A DNA stretch of 5,048 bases from Mxb001 sp049317345 (lineage in GTDB: Bacteria > Actinomycetota > Actinomycetes > S36-B12). The notes beneath the pieces are model-generated. The model was not told where the DNA came from. It did no database searches and saw only the letters and a program-made list of their open reading frames with translations. The DNA lies in assembly GCA_049317345.1 (NCBI GenBank), contig JBMOIL010000164.1, positions 1 through 5,048 of the forward strand, in the 5' to 3' direction. Both the position numbers and the translations under genes were made by a program. This document shows, piece after piece, positions 1-5,048 of the stretch. Position 1 is the stretch's first letter, and each line of letters begins with the position of its first letter.

Positions 1-185
1 CGGAGTGGGCCGCGCGCCGCATGATCGCGCGCAAGATGGACCGTGCCCGCCGTTCGATCGCCGCGACACTGGAGAAGTGGGGATCGCCGCAGATCGACGT
101 CGCCGACATCGATCCGGGTGCGCTGCCCGAGCATGAGAGCGCGCTCGAGCGCTTCGGCCGGATCTCCGGCCCTCCAGGGGTTTAG
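1..185 (+). CDS. C-terminal end of an unrecognised protein (partial, 5' end outside window)
   Basis: An open frame runs from the left edge (first full codon at 3) to a TAG at 183-185, giving the last 60 residues of a protein. Nearly every codon ends in G or C, as expected for a real gene in this genome, and the opposite-strand gene stops just after it. The piece starts with a basic helix-like stretch (EWAARRMIARKMDRARRSIAATL split by alternating Arg/Ala and hydrophobics), followed by an acidic, Pro/Gly-containing tail ending FGRISGPPGV. I see no cysteines, no membrane segment and no family motif, so I do not assign a function. It converges on the gene ending at 187 with only one base between the two stop codons, and no terminator hairpin is visible. 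Codon use makes coding likely; the product is unknown. Confidence 0.7.
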   Translation, partial: EWAARRMIARKMDRARRSIAATLEKWGSPQIDVADIDPGALPEHESALERFGRISGPPGV

Positions 186-186
186 C

Positions 187-1029
187 TCACCTTCCCCGGA
201 AGACCATCCCCAGATCGCCCGGATTCCAGATCTGGTCGCCGGCGTCGAAGTTGCCATCCATGTTGCAGGACATGGTGACCTTGGTATCGAGCACCTCGAA
301 TGCCGTGAGGAAGGGCATCAGCGTGCCCGGCGGCCGCGGAGGCAGACTGCCTCCGTATGCCCGGTAAGCCTGTCCACCGGGATGAGGATCCTTCGTCTTC
401 TTGTACTTTCCGCACTCGGGCCTGATGGGTTGATCATGGTTGTAGCCACCCATCGTGTTGGTGCCATTCTCCTGGCCGGTGAACCGAAGGTTGAAGACCT
501 TCTTGTCAGAGAAGCGCATACCTACGACCAGGAAATAGCGACCGGGTTCAACGGACACCCCGCCCTTGAAGGGGAAGGTCACTCGCTGACCGATGGTGAT
601 TGTGGACGAGACCATCGACTTGTGCACCTGCGTGAATCCATCCACAAGGTCGATGAGATCTGGGATCTCGCCTGAGCCGTCGTAGCGCCACACCTCGAGG
701 GTCACCCGCGCCTTGACCCTGTAGTCGCTCATGTGGCTGATGAACCACTTCTCGTCATACTTCCCCTCGGCCAGCCACCCATAGACCTTGGGGTCCTTGA
801 CGAGCTTGACCTGGAATGTCCCCATCTCGACTGACGTCCACGTCATTGCGCGCTTTACGTGCAGAGACTGGCCGAGCTGGGCGTTGCCGGTACTCGTGAT
901 GTCGAAGAAGGCGTTCTCCTGCGACTCCCTTACCGTCTGGTAGACGATCTGCGAGGGCGACGCAATGGCAGGAGCGCCCCCCAGAGCCCCGGCCAGCGCG
1001 CCAGTGACAAGAAGCGTTGCGATCCTCAT
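187..1029 (-). CDS. Secreted, mainly beta-sheet protein, possibly a jelly-roll/ligand-binding domain
   Basis: This gene encodes a 280-residue exported protein of unknown function. Residues 1-23 form a signal peptide (MRIATLLV, an Ala/Gly-rich core, then AIAS at the likely cleavage site). The mature part alternates hydrophobic and polar residues as in beta strands. The segments around 'QLGQSLHVKRAMTWTSVEMG', 'VTLEVWRYDGSGEIPDL' and 'VSVEPGRYFLVVG' resemble secreted jelly-roll or carbohydrate-binding-like domains, where a GQSF-type strand and a late 'pG.Yalv' strand recur; this is a resemblance I infer, not a firm family call. Near the C-terminus, D258-G-N-F-D-A-G-D265 looks like a Ca-binding loop of the DGxFDAGD kind, and two cysteines (ECGK and MSC) could pair. 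There is no LPXTG motif or membrane anchor. The start is the ATG at 1027-1029, not the longer open frame upstream, because it gives the signal peptide, has AGGTGA 4 nt upstream and forms an ATGA overlap with the preceding peptidase gene. It is the last gene of the operon. Confidence 0.87.
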   Translation of the reverse strand: MRIATLLVTGALAGALGGAPAIASPSQIVYQTVRESQENAFFDITSTGNAQLGQSLHVKRAMTWTSVEMGTFQVKLVKDPKVYGWLAEGKYDEKWFISHMSDYRVKARVTLEVWRYDGSGEIPDLIDLVDGFTQVHKSMVSSTITIGQRVTFPFKGGVSVEPGRYFLVVGMRFSDKKVFNLRFTGQENGTNTMGGYNHDQPIRPECGKYKKTKDPHPGGQAYRAYGGSLPPRPPGTLMPFLTAFEVLDTKVTMSCNMDGNFDAGDQIWNPGDLGMVFRGR

Positions 1030-2135
1030 CCCTTCACCTGGGCATTCACATAGGCATTCAACTTTGCAAGAAGCGCATCCGCGCTCATGCCGTAGAGCTC
1101 CTGGGACTTTGCGCGCCAGCAGATGCCCTGACCGGGTCGCTCGCAATCGGAGTTCCACTCATCCCACCAGGTGAATGTCGCCTCGGCGCCATAGTGCGCG
1201 ACCAGCCATTCGTAGGCGAAATAGCCGGCAGGATAGACGAGCTGCGTCTGCCAGTCATTCTCCATCGACTCCAGGTCAATGGAACGCACCTTCTCTTCTC
1301 GCATGACCTCACGGAGTTGACGCAATTGGGCGGAGCGAATATCGATCGGTCCTATCGTGAGGCCCGCAGCGAAGTTGCCGAGGTACTGCGCCTGACCCTC
1401 ACCGAACCAGCGGCCCATGGACTCCTGGCCGTTGGTCGACCCCACTGATCGCTGCATCTGAATGCTGTGTGCGAACTCGTGACTCACGGCGCCCATGAAC
1501 CAAGCGGGTCCGAGGACATTCGAGTCCGTGAACATCTGCTTGTTCTCCGGCTTGATGAGCGTCCAAGAGAAGTACTCCGTGCCCCCTGGGCCGAGGATCG
1601 TGCTCGTCCAGCCACCTGGGGCGTAGTAGGAGCCCTTGCATCCAGAGTTCATCTCGTCCGGCCATGGCCTGTCGAAGGGCAGCGGACGACCCTGGACGAT
1701 GGACTCACCCTTCGAACACGAGTAGTTGCCGTCACCTGACGCCAAGACCTCGTAGCTACGCACATCGGCAAAGCGACCGAACAGCCGGTGACCCGCTGCG
1801 GTCGCCTTCTTGATGCGTGCGACCAAAGATGCGGGGAACTCCTTGGAGGCATACACCTTGATCGCAGGCACAGGCGCCTTCGCTCGCGCACGCCACTCGA
1901 TCTGCCAGCATGCGGCCGCCACGCGCGCCTCAGGTCCGACGCCATTATTGAGCATCGTCTTGCCCAGGCGACGATCGAACGGATCGCACGCAAGTCCAGC
2001 GTACTTCTCCTTGGCCAACGGCGCCTTCACGGTCGGCACAGGGTCAGGCGCGGCGATCGCCACTGGTGGCAGCGCAACCCCCACCGCCAAGAGGCATGCC
2101 ACCGCTCCCGCAGCGACCAGCCTGCTGGCAGGCAC
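1026..2135 (-). CDS. Secreted zinc metallopeptidase-like protein (HExxH...E, gluzincin/peptidase MA-like)
   Basis: The product is 369 residues and probably a secreted zinc-dependent peptidase. Residues 1 to about 29 are a signal peptide (R5, a long Ala/Val/Leu core, AIAAP). The active-site signature is H219-E-F-A-H223 in 'AVSHEFAHSIQ', and the likely third zinc ligand is E246 in 'WFGEGQAQYLG', 23 residues after H223. In gluzincins of the peptidase MA-like group the two His bind zinc, the Glu of HExxH activates water and the downstream Glu completes the site. A 'FAYEWLVAHYG' helix follows, as often seen after the catalytic core in that group. Six cysteines lie in the mature chain (50, 77, 140, 166, 331, 339) and fit disulfides outside the cell. 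The start is GTG at 2133-2135, directly after the TAG of the upstream gene, supported by AAGGTGA 5 nt upstream and by the signal peptide. The end overlaps the next gene by 4 nt (ATGA). The substrate is unknown; an inactive or binding role is possible but the metal-site residues are all present. Confidence 0.92.
   Translation of the reverse strand: MPASRLVAAGAVACLLAVGVALPPVAIAAPDPVPTVKAPLAKEKYAGLACDPFDRRLGKTMLNNGVGPEARVAAACWQIEWRARAKAPVPAIKVYASKEFPASLVARIKKATAAGHRLFGRFADVRSYEVLASGDGNYSCSKGESIVQGRPLPFDRPWPDEMNSGCKGSYYAPGGWTSTILGPGGTEYFSWTLIKPENKQMFTDSNVLGPAWFMGAVSHEFAHSIQMQRSVGSTNGQESMGRWFGEGQAQYLGNFAAGLTIGPIDIRSAQLRQLREVMREEKVRSIDLESMENDWQTQLVYPAGYFAYEWLVAHYGAEATFTWWDEWNSDCERPGQGICWRAKSQELYGMSADALLAKLNAYVNAQVKG
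1034..1039 (-). promoter_or_regulatory. Ribosome-binding site AGGTGA for the 187-1029 gene
   Basis: AGGTGA lies 4 nt before the ATG at 1029, inside the last codons of the upstream peptidase gene (it encodes part of the final Gln-Val-Lys-Gly). Together with the ATGA stop/start overlap it decides the start and suggests translational coupling. Confidence 0.7.
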
Positions 2136-2927
2136 CTACTTCACCTTCCCGTTCCAGCTCTTCACAGGGATGTAGCAGTCGGCGTAAATCCATTCGTTGG
2201 ACACGTTGACCTTGGATAGCAGCGCCGCCACGGCCTTCGTTCCCGGCTTCGCATATCGCTTTGCCTCGGCCTGGCAGGCCTTGTCGGCCGCAGCCTGCAG
2301 GTCCTTGGGGTACTTAGCTGTCACTTTCCCCTTGACCCGCTCGCCCCCGAGCAGGATCCACACCGACTTGGCGCCGCAGGAGGCGGTCGGATTGTCCGCG
2401 CCGCTCTTGGGGGCCTTCGTTGTGCAGCTCAGCCACTGAAGGACCGGCGTCGAGGCGAAGAGATCCGGGATGGCGCCCTTGTAGTTCAACGCGTCGTACC
2501 TCGGGGTCGGGCGCACCGTCCTACACAGGATGTCGCGGTCGCCTGCCTCCCATGCCTCGTCGCTCGGCACGCTGATGAGCCATGACCAAATCTTGAGGGG
2601 AAGCATGACGTCAGCACCGAGCCAGGCATCAAATGCCTCCCAGGAGCACTCGTCGCCCAGGCCACTGAGTTCCTGGTCCGTCAATGTCGAGGGTGCCCCG
2701 AGATCATCTGGATACGCGACGACCTCATAGACCTCGCTGTTATGCATTTCGATGCAGTCGACCACGGTGAATCCCGATGTGCCGCTGAAAGCATCGTCCA
2801 CCTGGAGGCAGTCGCCGATCTCCGGCCTCGGTTCGTCGGCCTGTGCAGTCGAACCGATGAGCGCGGAGGCTACAAGGGCAGCCGCGGCGAAAAGTCCGAA
2901 GTGCCGTGTTCGCGTATGTGAAGTCAT
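2136..2927 (-). CDS. Secreted septum-formation-domain-like protein with duplicated four-cysteine module
   Basis: This first gene of the leftward operon encodes 263 residues. Residues 1-30 are a signal peptide (RTRH, an Ala/Leu core, STAQA). The mature part starts with 'IGDCLQVDD', then 'VVDC.EMHNSEVYEVV' and 'PSDEAWEAGDRDILC', matching the layout of the actinobacterial septum-formation family (GDC..., C..pH..Ev..., W..GDR...C). Such proteins are exported or membrane-linked, and their molecular role is poorly known. Eight cysteines (40, 58, 94, 135, 168, 184, 218, 251) fall into two sets of four with similar spacing, so I read the protein as two tandem copies; the second half keeps 'KYPKDL...C' and 'YADCYIPV' but has lost the GDC and GDR signatures. 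The start chosen is the ATG at 2925-2927, which gives a clean signal peptide; a longer frame opening at a TTG at 2987 adds 20 unlikely residues. The ribosome-binding site is weak (GGA, 4 nt before ATG). The stop TAG abuts the GTG of the peptidase gene. No other function should be assumed. Confidence 0.88.
   Translation of the reverse strand: MTSHTRTRHFGLFAAAALVASALIGSTAQADEPRPEIGDCLQVDDAFSGTSGFTVVDCIEMHNSEVYEVVAYPDDLGAPSTLTDQELSGLGDECSWEAFDAWLGADVMLPLKIWSWLISVPSDEAWEAGDRDILCRTVRPTPRYDALNYKGAIPDLFASTPVLQWLSCTTKAPKSGADNPTASCGAKSVWILLGGERVKGKVTAKYPKDLQAAADKACQAEAKRYAKPGTKAVAALLSKVNVSNEWIYADCYIPVKSWNGKVK
2141..2147 (-). promoter_or_regulatory. Ribosome-binding site AAGGTGA for the GTG-started peptidase gene
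   Basis: AAGGTGA lies 5 nt before the GTG at 2135 and encodes part of the final Lys-Val-Lys of the upstream gene. It supports use of a GTG start directly adjoining the upstream TAG stop. Confidence 0.7.
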
Positions 2928-2970
2928 GCTGTCCAACCGCGTGCCGCGAGCTGATTTGCTGCACGTCGAC

Positions 2971-3009
2971 GGAAACTCGCGACACAAACGAGCGCGTATC
3001 GCCCATACT
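2971..3009 (+). promoter_or_regulatory. Possible promoter for the sigma-factor operon (ECF-type or -10 box alternative)
   Basis: The only intergenic gap in the window (2928-3029, 102 bp) separates the two divergent operons and must hold both promoters. Reading rightward, GGAAAC at 2971-2976 is followed after 18 nt by CGTATC at 2995-3000. This resembles the GGAAC/CGT-type elements used by ECF sigma factors and would fit autoregulation. An alternative is a housekeeping-type -10 CATACT at 3004-3009 with a poor -35 (GACACA, 2981-2986, spacer 17 nt), which would put transcription start near the TTGACT just before the ribosome-binding site. I found no convincing promoter for the leftward operon on the other strand. 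Both calls are by eye. Confidence 0.3.
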
Positions 3010-3020
3010 GCTTATTGACT

Positions 3021-3027
3021 AGGGGGG
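3021..3027 (+). promoter_or_regulatory. Ribosome-binding site AGGGGGG for the sigma factor
   Basis: AGGGGGG ends 2 nt before the ATG at 3030. It sets the start at 3030, because the alternative in-frame TTG at 3015 would lie upstream of this site. Confidence 0.7.
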
Positions 3028-3029
3028 AC

Positions 3030-3548
3030 ATGGCAGTGGACGAGGCGGACTTCGAGTCCTGGGCTCGTGTGCACCACCACCAACTTCTCGGCATTGCCCG
3101 GGTCGTGACAGGAGACCCCACCTTGGCGCAGGACGTTCTTCAGGACTGTCTCGTCGACATGTTCCAGCGCTGGGATCGCATCAGCGGCGAGGGTTCTGAC
3201 CCCCTCGCCTACGCCGCCCGCACCATGGGCTCCAAGGCGGCCAATCACAGACGGACCGCGTGGGGTCGGCGGGTCCATGTGACCGATGAGGCAGGACTCC
3301 TAGACGGCCGCGACGCTGACCCATCGGGATCCGTGCACGACCGCGTCGTGATAGGCGCGGCGCTGCGCCAGCTCAGTCCGCGCCAGCGTCAAGTCGTCGC
3401 CATGCACTACCTACTGGACATGAGCGTGGCCGAGATCGCGGCGGAACTGCGACGTCCCTCTGGATCCATCACCTCGGACCTGACCCGGGCACGCCAGCGC
3501 TTGCGCGCTGATCTATCTCGGGGGGGTGAGCAGCCGCATGGAGGATGA
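3030..3548 (+). CDS. SigE-family ECF RNA polymerase sigma factor
   Basis: The product is a 172-residue cytoplasmic sigma factor that would direct RNA polymerase to a small set of promoters. Region 2 spans about residues 8-75: 'FESWARVHHHQLLGIARVVTG' followed by 'AQDVLQDCLVDMFQRW', the usual core-binding and -10 recognition helices. Region 4 spans about 108-160: 'LRQLSPRQRQVVAMHYLLDMS' then the helix-turn-helix 'VAEIAAELRRPSGSITSDL' and the basic 'TRARQRLRADL' helix that reads the -35 element. There is no region 1 or 3, and no long C-terminal extension, so it is a minimal ECF factor of the SigE-family type common in Actinomycetota. The ATG at 3030 is supported by the AGGGGGG just upstream. It is divergent from the leftward secreted-protein operon and overlaps the downstream membrane-protein gene by 11 nt, a typical sigma/anti-sigma arrangement. 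A G7 run at 3520-3526 lies near its 3' end. Target genes cannot be told from the window. Confidence 0.93.
   Translation: MAVDEADFESWARVHHHQLLGIARVVTGDPTLAQDVLQDCLVDMFQRWDRISGEGSDPLAYAARTMGSKAANHRRTAWGRRVHVTDEAGLLDGRDADPSGSVHDRVVIGAALRQLSPRQRQVVAMHYLLDMSVAEIAAELRRPSGSITSDLTRARQRLRADLSRGGEQPHGG
3523..3530 (+). promoter_or_regulatory. Ribosome-binding site GGGGTGAG for the membrane protein
   Basis: GGGGTGAG, inside the end of the sigma gene, lies 7 nt before the ATG at 3538. It favours that ATG over the in-frame GTG at 3526, which has only the G run directly against it. Confidence 0.55.
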
Positions 3549-4188
3549 CGACCTGATCTCCCGGGCCGTGCGAGACTTCGCTTACTCCGAGCCGTCCCCG
3601 GTGGAGTACGCCGCCGCTCACCGGGCTGCCGCACGGACCGAGAGGCACCGCCGCGCGCTGCAATGGGCAACAGCGGCTGTCATCGCCGTGGTCGTTGGGG
3701 GAGTAGTGGTGTGGATTGGATTGGCGCGACCGCCTGCGGTGCCACCCGTTGGTCCGACTCCGGCGCCGTCCCCTACCGCGGCACCACAGCCGAGCACGTC
3801 ATCCCCGTCTCCCGCCCCCATCGATGGCTACCCCGAGCAGACCCGCCAGTCGGGCGGGTTGCCCACCGGCGGCCTCGGCGACACAGTGGCGGGCCTCACG
3901 CTGATGGATATCGCGATCACGGACGCCGACTGCCCCGATGCGTCACGCTGCCCCGGAGCTGGGTCGCTCACCGTGCAGAATGCGACATCGGAAGCGGTCT
4001 CGGCGTACGTCTACTTCAACGTCTTCCGCAACAACACACCGGCTGTCGGCGATGGCACCCTTGTCGAACTCGCTCCCGGGGAATCGACAACCGTGACGAT
4101 CGACGTGCAGCCAGCGCTGTCAGAGACAGCTCCCGTGGGGCGGACCGGTTCGCTCTACAGTTGGAACTTCTCAGTGGAGATCGCCTAG
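3538..4188 (+). CDS. Single-pass membrane protein, putative anti-sigma factor/sensor for the adjacent sigma factor
   Basis: The product is 216 residues. Residues 1-40 are a charged, probably helical cytoplasmic part (MEDDDLISRAVRDF ... RTERHRR), residues 43-63 a membrane helix (ATAAVIAVVVGGVVVWIGLA), residues 64-98 a Pro/Ser/Thr/Ala-rich linker, and residues 118-216 an extracellular, strand-rich domain (TLMDIAITDADC ... GSLTVQNATSEAVSAYVYFNVF ... ELAPGESTTVTIDV) resembling an immunoglobulin-like or FxLYD-like fold. The Arg/His cluster before the helix fits an N-inside topology. C132 and C138 could form a disulfide. Its 11-nt overlap with the sigma gene and its topology make an anti-sigma role likely, but this is inferred from context: there is no zinc-binding HxxxCxxC motif and the N-terminal part is short. 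The ATG at 3538 is preferred; a GTG at 3526 would add four residues. Its stop TAG shares the CTAG palindrome with the convergent subtilase gene. It could instead be an unrelated lipid-anchorless surface protein co-transcribed with the sigma gene. Confidence 0.87.
   Translation: MEDDDLISRAVRDFAYSEPSPVEYAAAHRAAARTERHRRALQWATAAVIAVVVGGVVVWIGLARPPAVPPVGPTPAPSPTAAPQPSTSSPSPAPIDGYPEQTRQSGGLPTGGLGDTVAGLTLMDIAITDADCPDASRCPGAGSLTVQNATSEAVSAYVYFNVFRNNTPAVGDGTLVELAPGESTTVTIDVQPALSETAPVGRTGSLYSWNFSVEIA
4185..4188. other. Shared stop-codon palindrome CTAG between convergent genes
   Basis: CTAG supplies the TAG stop of the rightward membrane-protein gene (4186-4188) and, on the other strand, the TAG stop of the subtilase gene (4185-4187). 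The two genes overlap by these four bases, and no terminator separates them. Confidence 0.9.
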
Positions 4189-5048
4189 CGCACGGGCGTG
4201 GTGAATCGGTAGACCGCCAGGGTGCCCTCACCTGCGGAATTCACCGCCCTAACCTGCAGGCGGTAACTCGTGTCCCTGCGCAGCTCCGTCAGTCGAGTCC
4301 CCGCACTCGTGAGGTCGCTCCAACTCGACCACCGGCCGCCGGTGCCGATGCGCGCGACGTAGTCGGTCACGGCAGCACCGCCGTCATCAGCGGGAGGCTG
4401 CCACCTGACGGTGACCCTGTATTGCGTGCCGAGTTTGGTGAATCTGCCCTTGGTGAAGCCACTCACGGCACCGGGCACCGTCACCACGCTCGTCGGCATG
4501 GTGAGGGGTATGCTTGGCGCAGAGAAGGCACCCGTGCCTTCAGCGTTGATCGCGGCGATGCGGTACTGGTACGTCGCGCCCGGCATTAGCCCGGCGACCT
4601 CGATCTCGGGCGGTGTCACACTCGGCCTACCGCGCTCGGCGTAGGCACTCCCGTTCACACTCTGCTCGAGGATGTATCCGGTGATCGCTGCACCGCCGTC
4701 ATCGGCAGGAGCGGTCCACGTGATCGTGGCGGTCGTCGTGCTCGTCGCCGCAGCTGCCAGACCCGTCGGCGCACCGGGAACCGTCGCACTCGCGGCAAGG
4801 GGCAGGCGGCCGGCATCGAGGATCCCCGCGCCGCACTGCAGGGTGGTGCAGTCCCACTGGGTGCCACGGACGGCGAAGGGCTGGACGGAGGAGATGAGCG
4901 CGCTGCGCACGGAAGCGGACGTGGTGAGACCGGCCGAGTAGAGCAGCGCTGCCGCACCTGCGACGTGCGGTGTGGCCATGGAGGTGCCCTGGAGAGCTTC
5001 GTAGACGTACTGACCGGGTAGTTCGGGGTAGATGGGTCCACGCGTTCC
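4185..5048 (-). CDS. Secreted S8 subtilase, C-terminal part with two fibronectin type III domains (partial)
   Basis: The frame is open from the right edge to a TAG at 4185-4187, giving 287 C-terminal residues; the signal peptide, propeptide and the catalytic Asp and His lie outside the window. Residues 21-31 are GTSMATPHVAG, the subtilase motif that holds the nucleophilic serine (S23, codon 4980-4982). The catalytic domain ends near 'CTTLQCGAGILDAGRL', where the CGxGxxDA pattern and a likely Cys pair are usual in secreted S8 enzymes. Two fibronectin type III domains follow, about residues 90-184 and 191-287, each with P-G-A start, 'W..PADDGGAA(I/V)T.Y' and a 'Y.(Y/L).(I/V).A(I/V)N..G.G' strand. 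No LPXTG or C-terminal membrane anchor follows, so the enzyme is probably released. It hydrolyses proteins outside the cell; the specific substrate is unknown. It converges on the putative anti-sigma gene with a 4-nt overlap, so it is likely a separate transcription unit. Confidence 0.95.
   Translation of the reverse strand, partial: GTRGPIYPELPGQYVYEALQGTSMATPHVAGAAALLYSAGLTTSASVRSALISSVQPFAVRGTQWDCTTLQCGAGILDAGRLPLAASATVPGAPTGLAAAATSTTTATITWTAPADDGGAAITGYILEQSVNGSAYAERGRPSVTPPEIEVAGLMPGATYQYRIAAINAEGTGAFSAPSIPLTMPTSVVTVPGAVSGFTKGRFTKLGTQYRVTVRWQPPADDGGAAVTDYVARIGTGGRWSSWSDLTSAGTRLTELRRDTSYRLQVRAVNSAGEGTLAVYRFTTPVR
4375..4703. repeat. Direct repeat between the two fibronectin type III domains
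   Basis: GCACCGCCGTCATC occurs exactly at 4375-4388 and at 4690-4703, 315 bp (105 codons) apart and in the same frame, where it encodes the shared DDGGA part of the PADDGGAA motif. Flanking bases are also similar. It reflects domain duplication in the subtilase gene, not a mobile element. Confidence 0.7.

Noticed and set aside
165..200. Possible hairpin TCCGG...CCGGA at the first convergent junction as a terminator
   Set aside because: Only 5 bp of stem with a loop of about 26 nt and no T run.
43..675. Rightward 210-residue open frame
   Set aside because: It crosses the end of one gene and lies antisense to the secreted beta-protein gene; its Arg/His/Gly-rich translation shows no motif, and the opposite frames have signal-peptide and start evidence.
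1030..1158. N-terminal extension of the beta-protein gene to 1158
   Set aside because: It would overlap the peptidase gene by 133 nt and bury the signal peptide behind 43 residues; the ATGA-coupled start at 1029 is far better.
2928..2987. N-terminal extension of the septum-formation-like gene to a TTG at 2987
   Set aside because: The extra 20 residues have no signal-like character, and the ATG at 2927 gives a standard signal peptide.
3841..3859. Inverted repeat ACCCGCC-AGTCG-GGCGGGT as a terminator
   Set aside because: A 7-bp stem with a 5-nt loop, but it lies inside the membrane-protein gene, encodes part of its linker and has no following T run.
3663..4589. Rightward 308-residue open frame spanning two genes
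   Set aside because: An out-of-frame shadow across the membrane-protein gene and antisense to the subtilase; low-complexity Arg/His-rich translation.

Overview
The window looks like chromosomal DNA of a high-GC Gram-positive bacterium (Actinomycetota). The coding frames have strongly GC-rich third codon positions. The sigma factor is of the short actinobacterial SigE-family type, one protein resembles the actinobacterial 'septum formation' domain family, and most products are exported. No species can be named from the sequence. Seven genes fill almost the whole window; the only real intergenic gap is the 102 bp at 2928-3029. No tRNA, rRNA, CRISPR array, insertion sequence or convincing terminator is visible.

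Layout. Positions 1-185 (+) hold the last 60 codons of an unrecognised protein. Positions 187-2927 (-) are a tight three-gene operon read from right to left: a secreted eight-cysteine protein that looks like a tandem duplication of the septum-formation-type domain (2136-2927), a secreted HExxH...E metallopeptidase-like protein (1026-2135), and a secreted, mainly beta, possibly ligand-binding protein (187-1029). The junctions are TAG|GTG with no spacer and a 4-nt ATGA overlap. Both downstream genes use an AGGTGAAG ribosome-binding word located in the last codons of the gene before. Positions 3030-4188 (+), divergent from that operon, encode a SigE-family ECF sigma factor and, overlapping it by 11 nt, a single-pass membrane protein with an extracellular beta-type domain, which I infer to be its anti-sigma factor or sensor. 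Positions 4185-5048 (-) are the C-terminal third or so of a secreted subtilase carrying the GTSMATPHVAG catalytic-serine motif and two fibronectin type III domains; the gene runs off the right edge.

How they may work together (inference). The membrane protein would hold the sigma factor at the membrane and sense something outside. The divergent operon exports a protease and two envelope or extracellular proteins and may share regulation through the 102-bp gap, which contains a possible ECF-type promoter (GGAAAC, 18 nt, CGTATC) pointing towards the sigma gene. The most notable features are this sigma/membrane-protein pair facing a secreted-protease operon, the G7 tract where loss of one G would fuse sigma factor and membrane protein, the duplicated four-cysteine module, and the very tight convergent gene ends (1 nt apart at 186; shared CTAG at 4185-4188).
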